Below are positions 44,101-52,820 of a stretch of 64,000 nt of DNA, piece after piece. Both the position numbers and the translations under genes were made by a program. The stretch comes from an uncultured Prevotellaceae bacterium (GTDB lineage: Bacteria; Bacteroidota; Bacteroidia; Bacteroidales; Bacteroidaceae). The notes under the pieces are model-generated. The model was not told where the DNA came from. It did not search any database and saw only the letters and a list, made by a program, of their open reading frames with translations. Where the stretch lies: the NCBI GenBank assembly GCA_947305005.1, contig CAMZCM010000007.1:39527-103526 (forward strand). The letters are read 5' to 3'. Every line of letters begins with the position of its first letter. Within the stretch, counting starts at the first letter, position 1.

Positions 44101-44482
44101 CAGTAAAAGCAGGAGTCAGCTGAAATGTCCGACGGTACATCAGTGTCGATTTTGCCACAGTACCCAAATCCTCGTGCATAATGCCCGAGAGAGCTGATTC
44201 TACGCCAAAAGGTACAAGAATACTGTTTCTGAATCTCGAGACAGTAGGTTCATAATCCAGTTTCACACGATTGTCACGGCGGAAATAACCCCACACGCCA
44301 TTTAGATTCATCCAATCCTGTCGCACCAGCTGCGGACGAGGATATTCCTGCCATACATTTTCCGGATCAATCTGCTCGCCCCAAGGCGTCATCAGACGTG
44401 CAGAAAGACGTTGCCATCCTTCAGCCTGACAAGTCAGCATTGACATGACTGTCACTGTCAATAATAAAAGTCCCTTTTTCAT
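41105..44482 (-). CDS. GH2 beta-galactosidase-like enzyme fused to a GH43-like beta-propeller
   Basis: 1125 residues. Signal peptide (1-21). Residues about 45-220 sugar-binding jelly roll, 225-320 Ig-like, 330-600 GH2 TIM barrel with acid/base E445 in VPFNEGWGQ and nucleophile E515 in NVCGEYGG. A second jelly roll spans about 625-770 (EIWIRRKFKF, EVYINGVHA, YIDAGFSL), then a five-bladed-propeller-like domain at about 790-1040 (YYSYSFDGLTWQPL, HWISDDLLTWQPV, SPELFYDKNSGDYFYYW) resembling GH43/GH117 enzymes. The tail (YNLAGQRIARRSD ... GVYITKGQKKISIK) is the Prevotella secretion-tail type. Substrate unknown; a plant or host glycan with two linkages is likely. Confidence 0.88.
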   Translation of the reverse strand: MKKGLLLLTVTVMSMLTCQAEGWQRLSARLMTPWGEQIDPENVWQEYPRPQLVRQDWMNLNGVWGYFRRDNRVKLDYEPTVSRFRNSILVPFGVESALSGIMHEDLGTVAKSTLMYRRTFQLTPAFTGKTTLLHFGAVDWRCAVYVNGEKVGEHDGGSDPFTFDITHYLKAEGEQELQVAVYDPSSGGGQPRGKQTTSPSSIWYTSCSGIWQTVWLEPVNDCYIQRYEVVPDAATGTARVKVIASDPTCKFYLVARDGEEVVATTDKVRVGEEVTLSIPNAKLWSPDSPFLYNLDIYLCRDNCQECDRARGYFGLRTFTKALVNGQPAFMLNGQPLFMIGPLDQGWWPDGLLTPPSYEAMIYDLQTIKKLGMNAVRKHIKVENDLWYEWCDRNGLIVWQDMPSGSDSGSLGTKEEIHQNFYRECENIVTALKQHPCIGLWVPFNEGWGQDANSGGSHTIRGYVTVRKADADTGRMINSVSGWTDFEIGDVLDCHSYPAPNANNNTRKERVNVCGEYGGITYMIEGHLWAGSQQVYTSVESSEEYTECFNQYLMGLQTMHYSKGLWAGIYTQITDVEQEVNGILTYDRKVLKVNDEQLASIRSHVEKTITQHLYDTKSVVSAGDNAENISWYYTTQDPGEGWEQPDYNERSWKRGPAGFGSISQSAARVRTTWDTPEIWIRRKFKFTKVKQEDVENLCLRMFYDEDSEVYINGVHAMSVTGYNTSYQFFNISDAARATIDPTGYNVIAIHTKQTTGGQYIDAGFSLCTYKGNDELTIKPVATVEVPQIGEDPEKAYLLTYTVQDDNNLYYSYSFDGLTWQPLHDGLPVFGESSGQFPIQGPFVCRMEDEEGKPTYHLLHGVAGKKGLCHWISDDLLTWQPVNGTDAIVLGDIKALSPELFYDKNSGDYFYYWTGTPGTTTAFRYSRTSDFVNYTKNATLFETTTVAKDLHVFPCGEKYVALYAANGNECLYQANSSSLDPSVSKFASLKGILSTYSKVHSPFTLPTLAGDGWLLVTAMGDYHELFYTAAEQPSKLRWRPYELATCAIPADMNEGKVLIISRAELDQLQKSLADGIHSSAAKMVATDDAVYNLAGQRIARRSDLRKGKSPLPAGVYITKGQKKISIK

Positions 44483-44504
44483 AATAAATTAATATTACAG
44501 ACTA

Positions 44505-45272
44505 TTAAAATGAATCTTCCGTCAATATATGTTCAAGGTCCTCAGCGCTCACACGCAACTGGAAGGAACCACGAAAGGCAACAGAGATAGCGCCAGTCTC
44601 CTCACTCACCACAATGGCTAAGGCATCTGTCTCCTGAGAGACACCCATGGCTGCACGATGACGAAGGCCCAGTTCTTTGGGCATATTCTGGTCATGAGCC
44701 ACAGGTAAAATGCATCCAGCGGCCGCTATACGCTTATGTGCAATGATCATACCGCCATCGTGCAAAGGAGAGTTCTTAAAGAAGATATTCTCTATCAGGC
44801 GTTGACTAATTTTGGCGTCTATATACTCGCCAGAACGAATAAAGTCATTTAAGGGCAAGGAACGCTGAAGGACAATCAAAGCTCCCACTTTCTGCTTCGA
44901 CATTGACAAACAAGCCATCACGATAGGCAAGATGTCCTCTCGTGTGTGAGTCTGCTTCTTTTCACCACTGAAGAAACGAACAATATTGCGCACGCGCTCA
45001 TGTGTACCTATAGTGTAAAAGAACTTTCTGATTTCGTCCTGAAATAGGATCAGCAATGCTATGGCACCTACGCTGACCACACGATCTAACAAAGTACCCA
45101 GCAAACGCATCTCTAGAATCTGTGAGATGAAGAGCCAGAACACAACAAAGATGAGCACACCGAAGAAAATATTCAGCGATCGCGACTCCTTCATCAGACG
45201 ATAGCTGTAGTACAACAGTATCGCCACCAGCAGGATGTCTAGAAAATCTTTGAGGTCGAAGGAGAAAAACAC
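44505..45272 (-). CDS. cdaA: Diadenylate cyclase (c-di-AMP synthase)
   Basis: 255 residues. N-terminal membrane segments (about 1-75), then the DAC domain with the catalytic NSPLHDGGMIIAH and RHRAAMGVSQETDALAIVVSEETG. Makes c-di-AMP from two ATP at the inner membrane. The partner CdaR is not adjacent; folP is immediately upstream (27 bp), the usual arrangement in Bacteroidetes. Confidence 0.95.
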   Translation of the reverse strand: MFFSFDLKDFLDILLVAILLYYSYRLMKESRSLNIFFGVLIFVVFWLFISQILEMRLLGTLLDRVVSVGAIALLILFQDEIRKFFYTIGTHERVRNIVRFFSGEKKQTHTREDILPIVMACLSMSKQKVGALIVLQRSLPLNDFIRSGEYIDAKISQRLIENIFFKNSPLHDGGMIIAHKRIAAAGCILPVAHDQNMPKELGLRHRAAMGVSQETDALAIVVSEETGAISVAFRGSFQLRVSAEDLEHILTEDSF

Positions 45273-45299
45273 GAGTTTTAAATGTTGAGAGTGGGGAGT

Positions 45300-46133
45300 T
45301 TAGGGTTTAGCATTGAGTGCTCGCAGAATACGAACAATTTCTACTGCCTCACGGACATCGTGGACACGAAGGATGTGAGCGCCTGCTTGTAAGGACAAGG
45401 TATTCAGTACCGTGGTGCCGTTGAGGGCTTCCTCTGGACAGATGTCCAGCAAACGGTATATCATTGACTTTCTGGAGATGCCTACCAGGAAAGGATTGTC
45501 GGGGAAGAGAGCGATCATGTCGCTGAGACGATGCATGACTTCATAGTTCTGTTGTAAGGTCTTTCCGAAACCGAAGCCCGGATCTAGGATTACATCCGCA
45601 ACGCCCAGTTCATGAAGCACCTGTAGGCGTTCGGCGAAGAAACGGCACATATCTTCGACGAGTGTTCCTGATTGCTCCGTCTGATCGTCAGCCATACCAC
45701 CGCTATGAGTGAGCACGTAGGGAACGCGTAGGTCGGCCACCGTCTCAAACATCTGTGTATCCAAGGCGCCACCACTGACATCATTGATGATATTCACTCC
45801 GTACTCTGTGACACAACGACGTGCCACAGATGCCCTGAAAGTATCTACACTGATAAGGACTTCGGGGTAAGCCTGACGGATGATCGCTATTGCCTGATCC
45901 AGACGATTCATCTCTTCATCCTCAGAAACAATAGAAGCACCCGGTCGTGTACTAAACGCACCGACATCTATTATCTCTCCTCCCTCGGAAAGGATTTGCG
46001 CAGCTCGTTGACGGATGGCATCTTCATTCTGCATGCGACTGGCAGAGTAGAATGAATCTGTCGTCACATTCAGAATCCCCATCACCATTGGCGTAGTAAA
46101 ATCCCGTAGTTTGCCTCCGATATTCAGTGTCAT
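45300..46133 (-). CDS. folP: Dihydropteroate synthase
   Basis: 277 residues. PMVMGILNVTTDSFYSASR, IIDVGAFSTRPGAS, INDVSGG, VILDPGFGFGKTLQQNYEVMHRL and LVGISRKSMIYRLL are the standard DHPS motifs. Condenses pABA with the pterin diphosphate in folate synthesis. Divergent from murF, 111 bp away. Confidence 0.95.
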   Translation of the reverse strand: MTLNIGGKLRDFTTPMVMGILNVTTDSFYSASRMQNEDAIRQRAAQILSEGGEIIDVGAFSTRPGASIVSEDEEMNRLDQAIAIIRQAYPEVLISVDTFRASVARRCVTEYGVNIINDVSGGALDTQMFETVADLRVPYVLTHSGGMADDQTEQSGTLVEDMCRFFAERLQVLHELGVADVILDPGFGFGKTLQQNYEVMHRLSDMIALFPDNPFLVGISRKSMIYRLLDICPEEALNGTTVLNTLSLQAGAHILRVHDVREAVEIVRILRALNAKP

Positions 46134-46210
46134 AAATGGTCTTTACGCATTTTTACGGCACAAAGATACGGAAAAGTTTAGAGTAAGAAGTTTAAATTTA
46201 AACTTTTTAC

Positions 46211-46218
46211 TACTTTTG
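46211..46218 (+). promoter_or_regulatory. -7 box of murF
   Basis: TACTTTTG 27 bp before the murF ATG; a TTTAAATTTAAA palindrome lies just upstream. Confidence 0.55.
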
Positions 46219-46244
46219 CATCCAAAACAAAGAAAAATAACATC

Positions 46245-47588
46245 ATGGACATCGAAAGATTGTATAAAATATACCTGGAACACCCTCTGGTGAGCACAGA
46301 TAGTCGCCGTCTTCCCGAGGGCTGTATGTTCTTTGCGTTAAAAGGTGAGTCATTCAACGGGAACCTCTTCGCCGCATCGGCTTTGGAAGCAGGAGCTGCC
46401 ATCGCAGTGGTTGATGAAGCGGCAGTGATACCGTCTGGCGATGACCGCTATGTCTTCGTTCCGGATGTATTGCAGGCATTGCAGGCGCTGGCCAAACATC
46501 ATCGCCAACAGTTCCACGGCCCAGTGCTCCAGATAACGGGAACGAATGGAAAGACAACGACCAAGGAACTGATAGCAGCGGTGCTGAGTCAGCAGTTGAA
46601 TGTGCTCTATACACAGGGAAACCTCAACAACCACATTGGTGTTCCCTTGACTTTGTTGAGGCTGCGCCCATCCGAGCATGAGATTGCTATTATCGAGACT
46701 GGAGCTAACCACCCTGGGGAGATTGATTTCCTGACCCATATCGTGAATCCTGATTACGGTCTTATCACGAATGTCGGTCGAGCCCATATCGAGGGCTTCG
46801 GCTCTTTCGAGGGCGTCAAGAAAACCAAAGGTGAGCTCTATGATTTCTTACAGCAGAAGCCTTCCGCCCATATCTTTGCCAACGCAAGCAATGCGGATTT
46901 AACAGAGATGCTCGCTCAAAGAGGCATTGATACTCAGACAGAGAAATGTATCACGTATGGACGAGAGGGAAATGGCATCTGTCAAGGTGACGTGATTGAC
47001 TGTAATCCCATGCTGCAGTTGTGGTGGCAGGAGAGAGGGCAGGAGAGGAACTCTGTTCAGACAAACCTGATTGGAGCTTACAATATAGATAATGTGTTGG
47101 CTGCTGTTGCTGTAGGGCTTCATTTCGGCATTACCGCTAAAGCCATCTGTACAGCGCTTTCCACATACGTTCCCAGCCTCGGACGCTCAGAGTATCGCAA
47201 AACCCAACACAATGAACTGATTATTGATGCATACAACGCCAACTTAACCTCCATGCAGGCAGCGTTGGATAACTTCAGTCGTATCAACCATCCGCAGAAG
47301 ATGGTAATTCTGGGCGACATGAAGGAACTGGGAGTTGTTAGCGAAGAGGCACATCAACAGATACTGGAAGCCGCTATTCAATGTGGCGCCCAAACGATAT
47401 GGCTCGTGGGTGAGGAGTTTGGAAAGGCTGCCAAGCAGAAGAACTATCCCGCGTCCATTCGTTTGCGAACCTTCGCCGATGTGCAGGCTGTTAAAGAGGC
47501 GATAGCTACCCAACAACCTACAGATTATCTTATTCTCATCAAAGGCTCTAACAGTACCAAGTTACACCAATTGCCTGAGACGTTGTAA
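46245..47588 (+). CDS. murF: UDP-N-acetylmuramoyl-tripeptide--D-Ala-D-Ala ligase
   Basis: 447 residues. ATP-binding ITGTNGKTTTKEL (about 97-109), VLYTQGNLNNHIGVPLTLL, IIETGANHPGEI, and IIDAYNANLTSMQAALDNF in the C-terminal domain. Adds D-Ala-D-Ala to the cell-wall precursor. One base separates it from pdxB. Confidence 0.95.
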   Translation: MDIERLYKIYLEHPLVSTDSRRLPEGCMFFALKGESFNGNLFAASALEAGAAIAVVDEAAVIPSGDDRYVFVPDVLQALQALAKHHRQQFHGPVLQITGTNGKTTTKELIAAVLSQQLNVLYTQGNLNNHIGVPLTLLRLRPSEHEIAIIETGANHPGEIDFLTHIVNPDYGLITNVGRAHIEGFGSFEGVKKTKGELYDFLQQKPSAHIFANASNADLTEMLAQRGIDTQTEKCITYGREGNGICQGDVIDCNPMLQLWWQERGQERNSVQTNLIGAYNIDNVLAAVAVGLHFGITAKAICTALSTYVPSLGRSEYRKTQHNELIIDAYNANLTSMQAALDNFSRINHPQKMVILGDMKELGVVSEEAHQQILEAAIQCGAQTIWLVGEEFGKAAKQKNYPASIRLRTFADVQAVKEAIATQQPTDYLILIKGSNSTKLHQLPETL

Positions 47589-47589
47589 A

Positions 47590-48639
47590 ATGAAAATCGT
47601 TGTTGACGATAAGATTCCGTATATCCAGTCGGCATTGAAGCAGTTGGCGGATGAGGTAGTCACGAAAGCAGGCAGCGAGATTACCGCGTCTGATGTGCAC
47701 GATGCCGACATTCTTGTCGTCCGCACTCGAACCCGTTGTGATCAGAAACTGTTAGAAAACAGTCGTGTTCGCTTAATAGTGACGGCCACCATTGGCTACG
47801 ATCACCTCGATACCACTTATTTGGATGCGCAGGGCATCCAATGGACCAACTGCCCTGGGTGTAATGCTACCAGCGTGGCGCAATATGTTCGAAATAGTCT
47901 GTATCTACTTCAACAGGAGCGGGGCCTTCATTTGGCAGATTGCACCCTCGGAATTATAGGCGTGGGACATGTTGGCACAGCCGTATGGGAGAAAACACGT
48001 CCAGACGAAAATGCAAATACGGCCGGACGAATTCTGCTATGTGACCCGTTGCGTGAGCATTTTCCGCTGGAGGAAAAGTCTTGCACGGATTGGTGTTCTA
48101 TTGAGCGAATTCAAGAAGAAGCGGATATCATCACCTTTCATACTCCTTTGACAACAGATGGGCCAGCCCCCACCTATCACATGGCAGACGCTGATTTCTT
48201 CCGTCAACTGAAGCGTCGCCCCATACTCATCAATGCCGCACGCGGTGGCATCATTGATGAGAGCGCATTATTGCGCGCCATGAACGAAGGTCTTGTTGGG
48301 GACATCATTATTGATACATGGGAGCAGGAACCACGCATCAATCCAGAGCTCCTTCATCGTGCTTTTATCGCCACTCCACATATCGCAGGTTACAGTGCTG
48401 ACGGTAAGGCCAATGCAACCCGAATGACATTGGGCGCTATTTGTCAGTTCTTGGGACGAGCTATGGATTTCAATATCCAGCCCCCAACACTGCCAGAAAC
48501 AATGGTGTGGGCCGAAGATCCTGTAGAGCAAGCCCTTCAACTCTACGACCCACATACAGACAGCGAACAGCTAAAAAACAATCCCGATCGCTTCGAATGG
48601 TTTCGCGGTCATTATCCCCTGCGAAGAGAGTACGTATAA
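47590..48639 (+). CDS. pdxB: 4-phosphoerythronate dehydrogenase
   Basis: 349 residues. D-2-hydroxyacid dehydrogenase fold: VRTRTRCDQKLLE, LGIIGVGHVGTAVW (NAD binding), TFHTPLTTDGPAPTYHM, INAARGGIIDESALLRA and TPHIAGYSADGKANAT, the last typical of PdxB. Step in pyridoxal phosphate synthesis. Cotranscribed with murF by spacing. Confidence 0.9.
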   Translation: MKIVVDDKIPYIQSALKQLADEVVTKAGSEITASDVHDADILVVRTRTRCDQKLLENSRVRLIVTATIGYDHLDTTYLDAQGIQWTNCPGCNATSVAQYVRNSLYLLQQERGLHLADCTLGIIGVGHVGTAVWEKTRPDENANTAGRILLCDPLREHFPLEEKSCTDWCSIERIQEEADIITFHTPLTTDGPAPTYHMADADFFRQLKRRPILINAARGGIIDESALLRAMNEGLVGDIIIDTWEQEPRINPELLHRAFIATPHIAGYSADGKANATRMTLGAICQFLGRAMDFNIQPPTLPETMVWAEDPVEQALQLYDPHTDSEQLKNNPDRFEWFRGHYPLRREYV

Positions 48640-48755
48640 AGACTTCTTTTTCGGTGGATTTGCACACTTTTTGCACATGTGTGCTTCACAGAATCCTTGA
48701 TTATTGCACATTTCTACTTAATTTGTGCATGTTTTCAATCTTTTTTGGCTATTTA

Positions 48756-48787
48756 TTTGGTAGTCTGAATAAAAAGTACGACCTTTG
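48756..48787 (+). promoter_or_regulatory. Promoter of acpP
   Basis: TTTG 48756-48759, 20 bp spacer, GACCTTTG 48780-48787 (one mismatch to TAnnTTTG). Confidence 0.6.
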
Positions 48788-48842
48788 CACCCTGAAAATG
48801 CAAAAGAATTATCATTAAACCTAATTATTAAAGTTTACGACT

Positions 48843-49076
48843 ATGTCTGAAATTGAAAGCAAAGTAAAAGATATCATCGTCGACAAGCTTGGCGTTGATG
48901 AAGCAGAAGTAAGTGCAGAGAAGAGCTTCACCGGTGACCTTGGTGCTGACTCTCTTGACACCGTTGAGCTCATCATGGAGTTCGAGAAGGAATTCGGCCT
49001 CACCATCCCCGATGACGAAGCTGAGAAGATTGGTACTGTTGGCGATGCCATCGCTTACATCGAGGCTCATCAGTAA
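48843..49076 (+). CDS. acpP: Acyl carrier protein
   Basis: 77 residues, acidic. S37 in [15 protein letters not shown] carries the 4'-phosphopantetheine. Upstream of fabF, the usual fatty-acid synthesis pairing. Confidence 0.97.
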   Translation: MSEIESKVKDIIVDKLGVDEAEVSAEKSFTGDLGADSLDTVELIMEFEKEFGLTIPDDEAEKIGTVGDAIAYIEAHQ

Positions 49077-49096
49077 TCAAGCCTGTTAGAAGGTTG

Positions 49097-49147
49097 ACGA
49101 GTTAACACGTTGACGACTGGCTCGTCTGCTTGTTAACTCGTTTTCTT
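49097..49147 (+). terminator. Hairpin between acpP and fabF
   Basis: ACGAGTTAAC (49097-49106) pairs with GTTAACTCGT (49132-49141), then TTTCTTT. Probably sets a higher acpP than fabF mRNA level. Confidence 0.7.
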
Positions 49148-49182
49148 TATCTTATTACTTTACTTATTTTCTGATTTGATTT

Positions 49183-50451
49183 ATGGAATTGAAAAGAGTT
49201 GTGGTAACAGGCCTGGGCGCTGTCACCCCTTTGGGTAACTCTGCCGAGGAGACTTGGAAGAATCTGCTGGCAGGTGTCAGCGGTGCCGGTCCTATTACCC
49301 GTTTTGATAGTTCAAAGTTCAAAGCTCAGTTTGCATGCGAGGTAAAGAACTTCAATGGCGAGGACTTCGGTATTGACCGCAAGGAAGCTCGTAAGATGGA
49401 TCTTTACTGTCAGTATGCCATCGCTGCTGCCAAGCAGGCTATCGATGACAGCAAGCTGGATGTGGAGGCTGTTGACAAGAACCGCGTAGGTGTTGTTTTC
49501 GGCGTAGGTATTGGTGGTATCAAGACCTTTGAGGAGGAAATTCGTGCTTATGAGAAGACGGCTGCTACCATCGGTCCTAAGTTCGGCCCCTTCTTCATCC
49601 CCAAGATGATTGCTGACATCGCTGCTGGTCACATTAGTATTATGTACGGTTTCCATGGCCCCAACTACGTGACCACTTCTGCTTGTGCTTCCAGCACACA
49701 CGCTCTGGCTGACGCTTTCAACCTCATCCGTTTGGGCAAGGCTGATATGATTGTCAGCGGTGGTGCTGAGGCAGCAATCACAGAAGGTGGCGTGGGTGGT
49801 TTCACCGCCATGAAGGCTCTCTCTACCCGCAACGATGACCCCGAACATGCAAGCCGTCCGTTCAGCGGTAGCCGTGATGGTTTCATCATGGGTGAAGGCG
49901 CTGGCTGCCTCATCCTCGAGGAGCTGGAACACGCTAAGGCTCGTGGTGCTAAAATCTATGCTGAGATGGTTGGCGAAGGCATGAGTGCTGACGCACACCA
50001 TATCACAGCTTCTCACCCAGAAGGTCTCGGCGCTAAGCTCGTGATGCAGAACGCACTCGAAGATGCAAACATGAAACCCGAAGAGATTGACTACATCAAC
50101 GTTCATGGTACCTCCACTCATGTTGGTGATATCTCCGAGGCTAAAGCCATCAAGGAAGTCTTTGGCAAGCACGCCTACGAACTCAACATCTCAAGCACCA
50201 AGTCCATGACTGGTCACCTCCTCGGTGCCGCCGGTGCCGTTGAGGCTATGGTCAGTGTGCTAACGGTGCAGAACGATATTGTACCGCCTACCATCAACCA
50301 TGAGGATGACGACCGTGATGAGGAAATTGACTATGACCTCAACTTCACCTTCAATGTAGCCCAGAAGCGCACTGTTCGTGCAGCCTTGAGCAACACGTTC
50401 GGCTTCGGTGGCCACAATGCCTGCGTCATCTTCAAGAAATACGAGGCATAA
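49183..50451 (+). CDS. fabF: Beta-ketoacyl-ACP synthase II
   Basis: 422 residues. Nucleophile C168 in TTSACASSTHA; histidines in INVHGTSTHVGD and STKSMTGHLLGAAGA; C-terminal NTFGFGGHNACVIF. Extends acyl-ACP chains. Followed two bases later by rnc. Confidence 0.96.
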   Translation: MELKRVVVTGLGAVTPLGNSAEETWKNLLAGVSGAGPITRFDSSKFKAQFACEVKNFNGEDFGIDRKEARKMDLYCQYAIAAAKQAIDDSKLDVEAVDKNRVGVVFGVGIGGIKTFEEEIRAYEKTAATIGPKFGPFFIPKMIADIAAGHISIMYGFHGPNYVTTSACASSTHALADAFNLIRLGKADMIVSGGAEAAITEGGVGGFTAMKALSTRNDDPEHASRPFSGSRDGFIMGEGAGCLILEELEHAKARGAKIYAEMVGEGMSADAHHITASHPEGLGAKLVMQNALEDANMKPEEIDYINVHGTSTHVGDISEAKAIKEVFGKHAYELNISSTKSMTGHLLGAAGAVEAMVSVLTVQNDIVPPTINHEDDDRDEEIDYDLNFTFNVAQKRTVRAALSNTFGFGGHNACVIFKKYEA

Positions 50452-50453
50452 CC

Positions 50454-51305
50454 GTGTTTCTGAGAACTAACGTCATAGACCGCATGAAGCTCCCTTTCCG
50501 CAAGGACAGGGAGCTTTACGCGTCTTTCTATGATATTTTGGGCTTTTATCCCCATCGCCTACGTTACTATAAGCTCGCCCTGCAGCACAAATCCACCAGT
50601 TCCCATGGTAAGAACAGTCCTACAGAGCACAATGAACGCTTAGAATACCTGGGCGATGCCGTATTGGAGTCCATCGTCAGTGACATCCTCTATCATCGCT
50701 ACAGCAACCGACGCGAAGGTTTCCTTACAAATACGCGCAGCAAGATTGTCCAACGTGATACGCTGAATCGTCTGGCACAGCAGATCGGATTGGAACAGCT
50801 TATCCATTCCAACAGTCATTCCTGTAGCCATAACCGCTACATGGGCGGCAATGCCTTTGAGGCGCTGATGGGCGCCATCTATCTGGATCGTGGTTACGAT
50901 GCCTGCAAGCATTTTATCCGTCGCCGCATCCTCGAACGCTTCATTAACCTCGATTCCATCTCTTCCCAGGAAGTGAACTTCAAGTCCAAGCTCATCGAGT
51001 GGGCGCAGAAGAACCGCATTCAGATAGAGTTCAAACTCGTTGAGGAACGTCGTGATAACCAGGCATCTCCAGTGTTCATCACCCGTATCATTCTCGAAGG
51101 GTTGGACGGCGAGACGGGCAAAGGCTATTCCAAGAAAGAGAGTCATCAAATGGCAGCTAAGGCTACATTGCGTTCCCTGCAGCGTGACAAACAGTTCATG
51201 CAGGCTGTCTTCGATGCTCAAACAAAGCGTATCGCTCCTGCTGCAGAGTCCGAAGAGTCCACGGCAGCAGAAGAGGCACCCGTAGAGGAACTCCTTGAAT
51301 CCTAA
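50454..51305 (+). CDS. rnc: Ribonuclease III
   Basis: 283 residues from GTG 50454. Catalytic motif NERLEYLGDAVLESIVSDILY and GNAFEALMGAIYLDRGYD, then a dsRNA-binding domain (DFKSKLIEWAQKN-like start at VNFKSKLIEW, end KESHQMAAKATLRSL). The GTG start gives VFLRTNVIDRMKLPFRKDREL, which agrees with Bacteroidetes homologues that have residues before the IDR segment; ATG 50484 would cut ten residues. Directly behind fabF. Confidence 0.94.
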   Translation: MFLRTNVIDRMKLPFRKDRELYASFYDILGFYPHRLRYYKLALQHKSTSSHGKNSPTEHNERLEYLGDAVLESIVSDILYHRYSNRREGFLTNTRSKIVQRDTLNRLAQQIGLEQLIHSNSHSCSHNRYMGGNAFEALMGAIYLDRGYDACKHFIRRRILERFINLDSISSQEVNFKSKLIEWAQKNRIQIEFKLVEERRDNQASPVFITRIILEGLDGETGKGYSKKESHQMAAKATLRSLQRDKQFMQAVFDAQTKRIAPAAESEESTAAEEAPVEELLES

Positions 51306-51311
51306 AACATT

Positions 51312-52820
51312 ATGAGTTTAACACGTCTGATACGTCCTTACTTCGCACCGCGCTATCGTACCATTGAGCGTTATGCCACAGAAGCTGAAAATATTCAGCT
51401 CAAAGTACTGCGCCGTTTGCTATCACAGGCAGCAAACACCGAATGGGGACGTAATCATCATTTCAGCGACATTCAGAGCTACGAGCAGTTCGCAGCATCC
51501 TGCCCCGTCACCAATTACGAAGACCTCAAGGCTGACATCGACCGTATGCGCCATGGAGAGCGTGATATATTATGGCCGGGCCGTGTGCAGTGGTATGCCA
51601 AATCCAGCGGTACCACGAGCGACAAGAGCAAGTTTATCCCTGTGTCGCCACAAGGTCTGAAAGATACCCATTATGCAGGTGGTAAGGATGCTGTAGTGCT
51701 CTACCTGCACAATCACCCTAAGAGTCGCATCTTCGACGGTCGTGCTCTCATCCTTGGAGGCTCCCATGCCCCCAACTACAACCTCAAGCACTCCCTTGTG
51801 GGTGACCTCAGCGCTATCCTCATCGAGAATATCAACCCGCTGGTCAACCTCCTCCGAATCCCCAAGAAAGAGACAGCCTTGCTCTCTGACTTTGAAGAGA
51901 AGCGCGATCGCATTGCCCGTGAGGCTTTGCATGCCAATGTCAGCAACATCAGCGGCGTACCTTCCTGGATGCTTTCCGTACTTACTCGCGTGATGGAAAT
52001 CTCAGGCAAGCAATACTTGAATGAGGTGTGGCCTAACCTTGAAGTCTTCTTCCATGGTGGTGTCGCCTTTACTCCTTATCGAGAACAGTATAAGCACCTC
52101 CTCCCCACAGAGAAGATGAATTACATGGAGACCTACAACGCCTCCGAAGGTTTCTTCGGTCTCCAGAGCGACCCTGCCGATCCTGCCATGTTGCTGATGA
52201 TCGACTACGGTGTTTTCTTCGAGTTCATCCCCATGGACGAACTGGAGAAGGAACAGCCCACCGTTCTTCCCCTTTGGAGCGTGCAGACAGGCAAGAACTA
52301 TGCGATGGTGATTACTACTTCCAGCGGCCTTTGGCGCTACATGATAGGTGATACCGTTCGCTTTACATCTGTCAATCCTTATAAATTCGTCATTACAGGT
52401 CGCACCAAATTCTTCATCAATGCTTTTGGTGAAGAGCTGATTGTGGATAATGCTGAGAAAGGACTCGCTGAAGCTTGCCGTCAGACAGGCGCCATTGTCA
52501 ATGAATACACCGCAGCTCCTGTCTTTATGGACGAGCATGGCAAATGTCGCCACCAGTGGCTCATCGAGTTCTCTCGTCAGCCTGCCGACGTTGAAGCCTT
52601 TGCGGATGCTCTCGACAGCGCCTTGCAGAAGCTTAATTCCGACTACGAGGCTAAACGCTACAAGGATATCACCTTGCAACGTCTGCAGCTCATCACAGCC
52701 CGTCCGGGTCTCTTCAACGACTGGCTCAAGAGTCAGGGCAAGCTCGGTGGACAACATAAGGTACCTCGTCTGAGTAATACGCGTCAGTTTATTGAACAAA
52801 TGCTCCAACTCAATGCGTAA
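51312..52820 (+). CDS. GH3 auxin-responsive-promoter family (acyl-adenylate-forming) protein
   Basis: 502 residues. GH3 superfamily adenylating-enzyme features: VQWYAKSSGTTSDKSKFIPVS (the ATP/P-loop-like SSGTTS), YNASEGFFGLQ, and GLWRYMIGDTVRFTS. Bacterial members are uncharacterised; plant relatives conjugate amino acids to carboxylic acids. The gene ends overlapping by eight bases the next lipoprotein gene. Confidence 0.9.
   Translation: MSLTRLIRPYFAPRYRTIERYATEAENIQLKVLRRLLSQAANTEWGRNHHFSDIQSYEQFAASCPVTNYEDLKADIDRMRHGERDILWPGRVQWYAKSSGTTSDKSKFIPVSPQGLKDTHYAGGKDAVVLYLHNHPKSRIFDGRALILGGSHAPNYNLKHSLVGDLSAILIENINPLVNLLRIPKKETALLSDFEEKRDRIAREALHANVSNISGVPSWMLSVLTRVMEISGKQYLNEVWPNLEVFFHGGVAFTPYREQYKHLLPTEKMNYMETYNASEGFFGLQSDPADPAMLLMIDYGVFFEFIPMDELEKEQPTVLPLWSVQTGKNYAMVITTSSGLWRYMIGDTVRFTSVNPYKFVITGRTKFFINAFGEELIVDNAEKGLAEACRQTGAIVNEYTAAPVFMDEHGKCRHQWLIEFSRQPADVEAFADALDSALQKLNSDYEAKRYKDITLQRLQLITARPGLFNDWLKSQGKLGGQHKVPRLSNTRQFIEQMLQLNA

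Noticed and set aside
44505..46133. Missing cdaR taken as a sign of gene loss
   Set aside because: In Bacteroidetes the cdaA-folP pairing without adjacent cdaR is ordinary, so nothing can be concluded.
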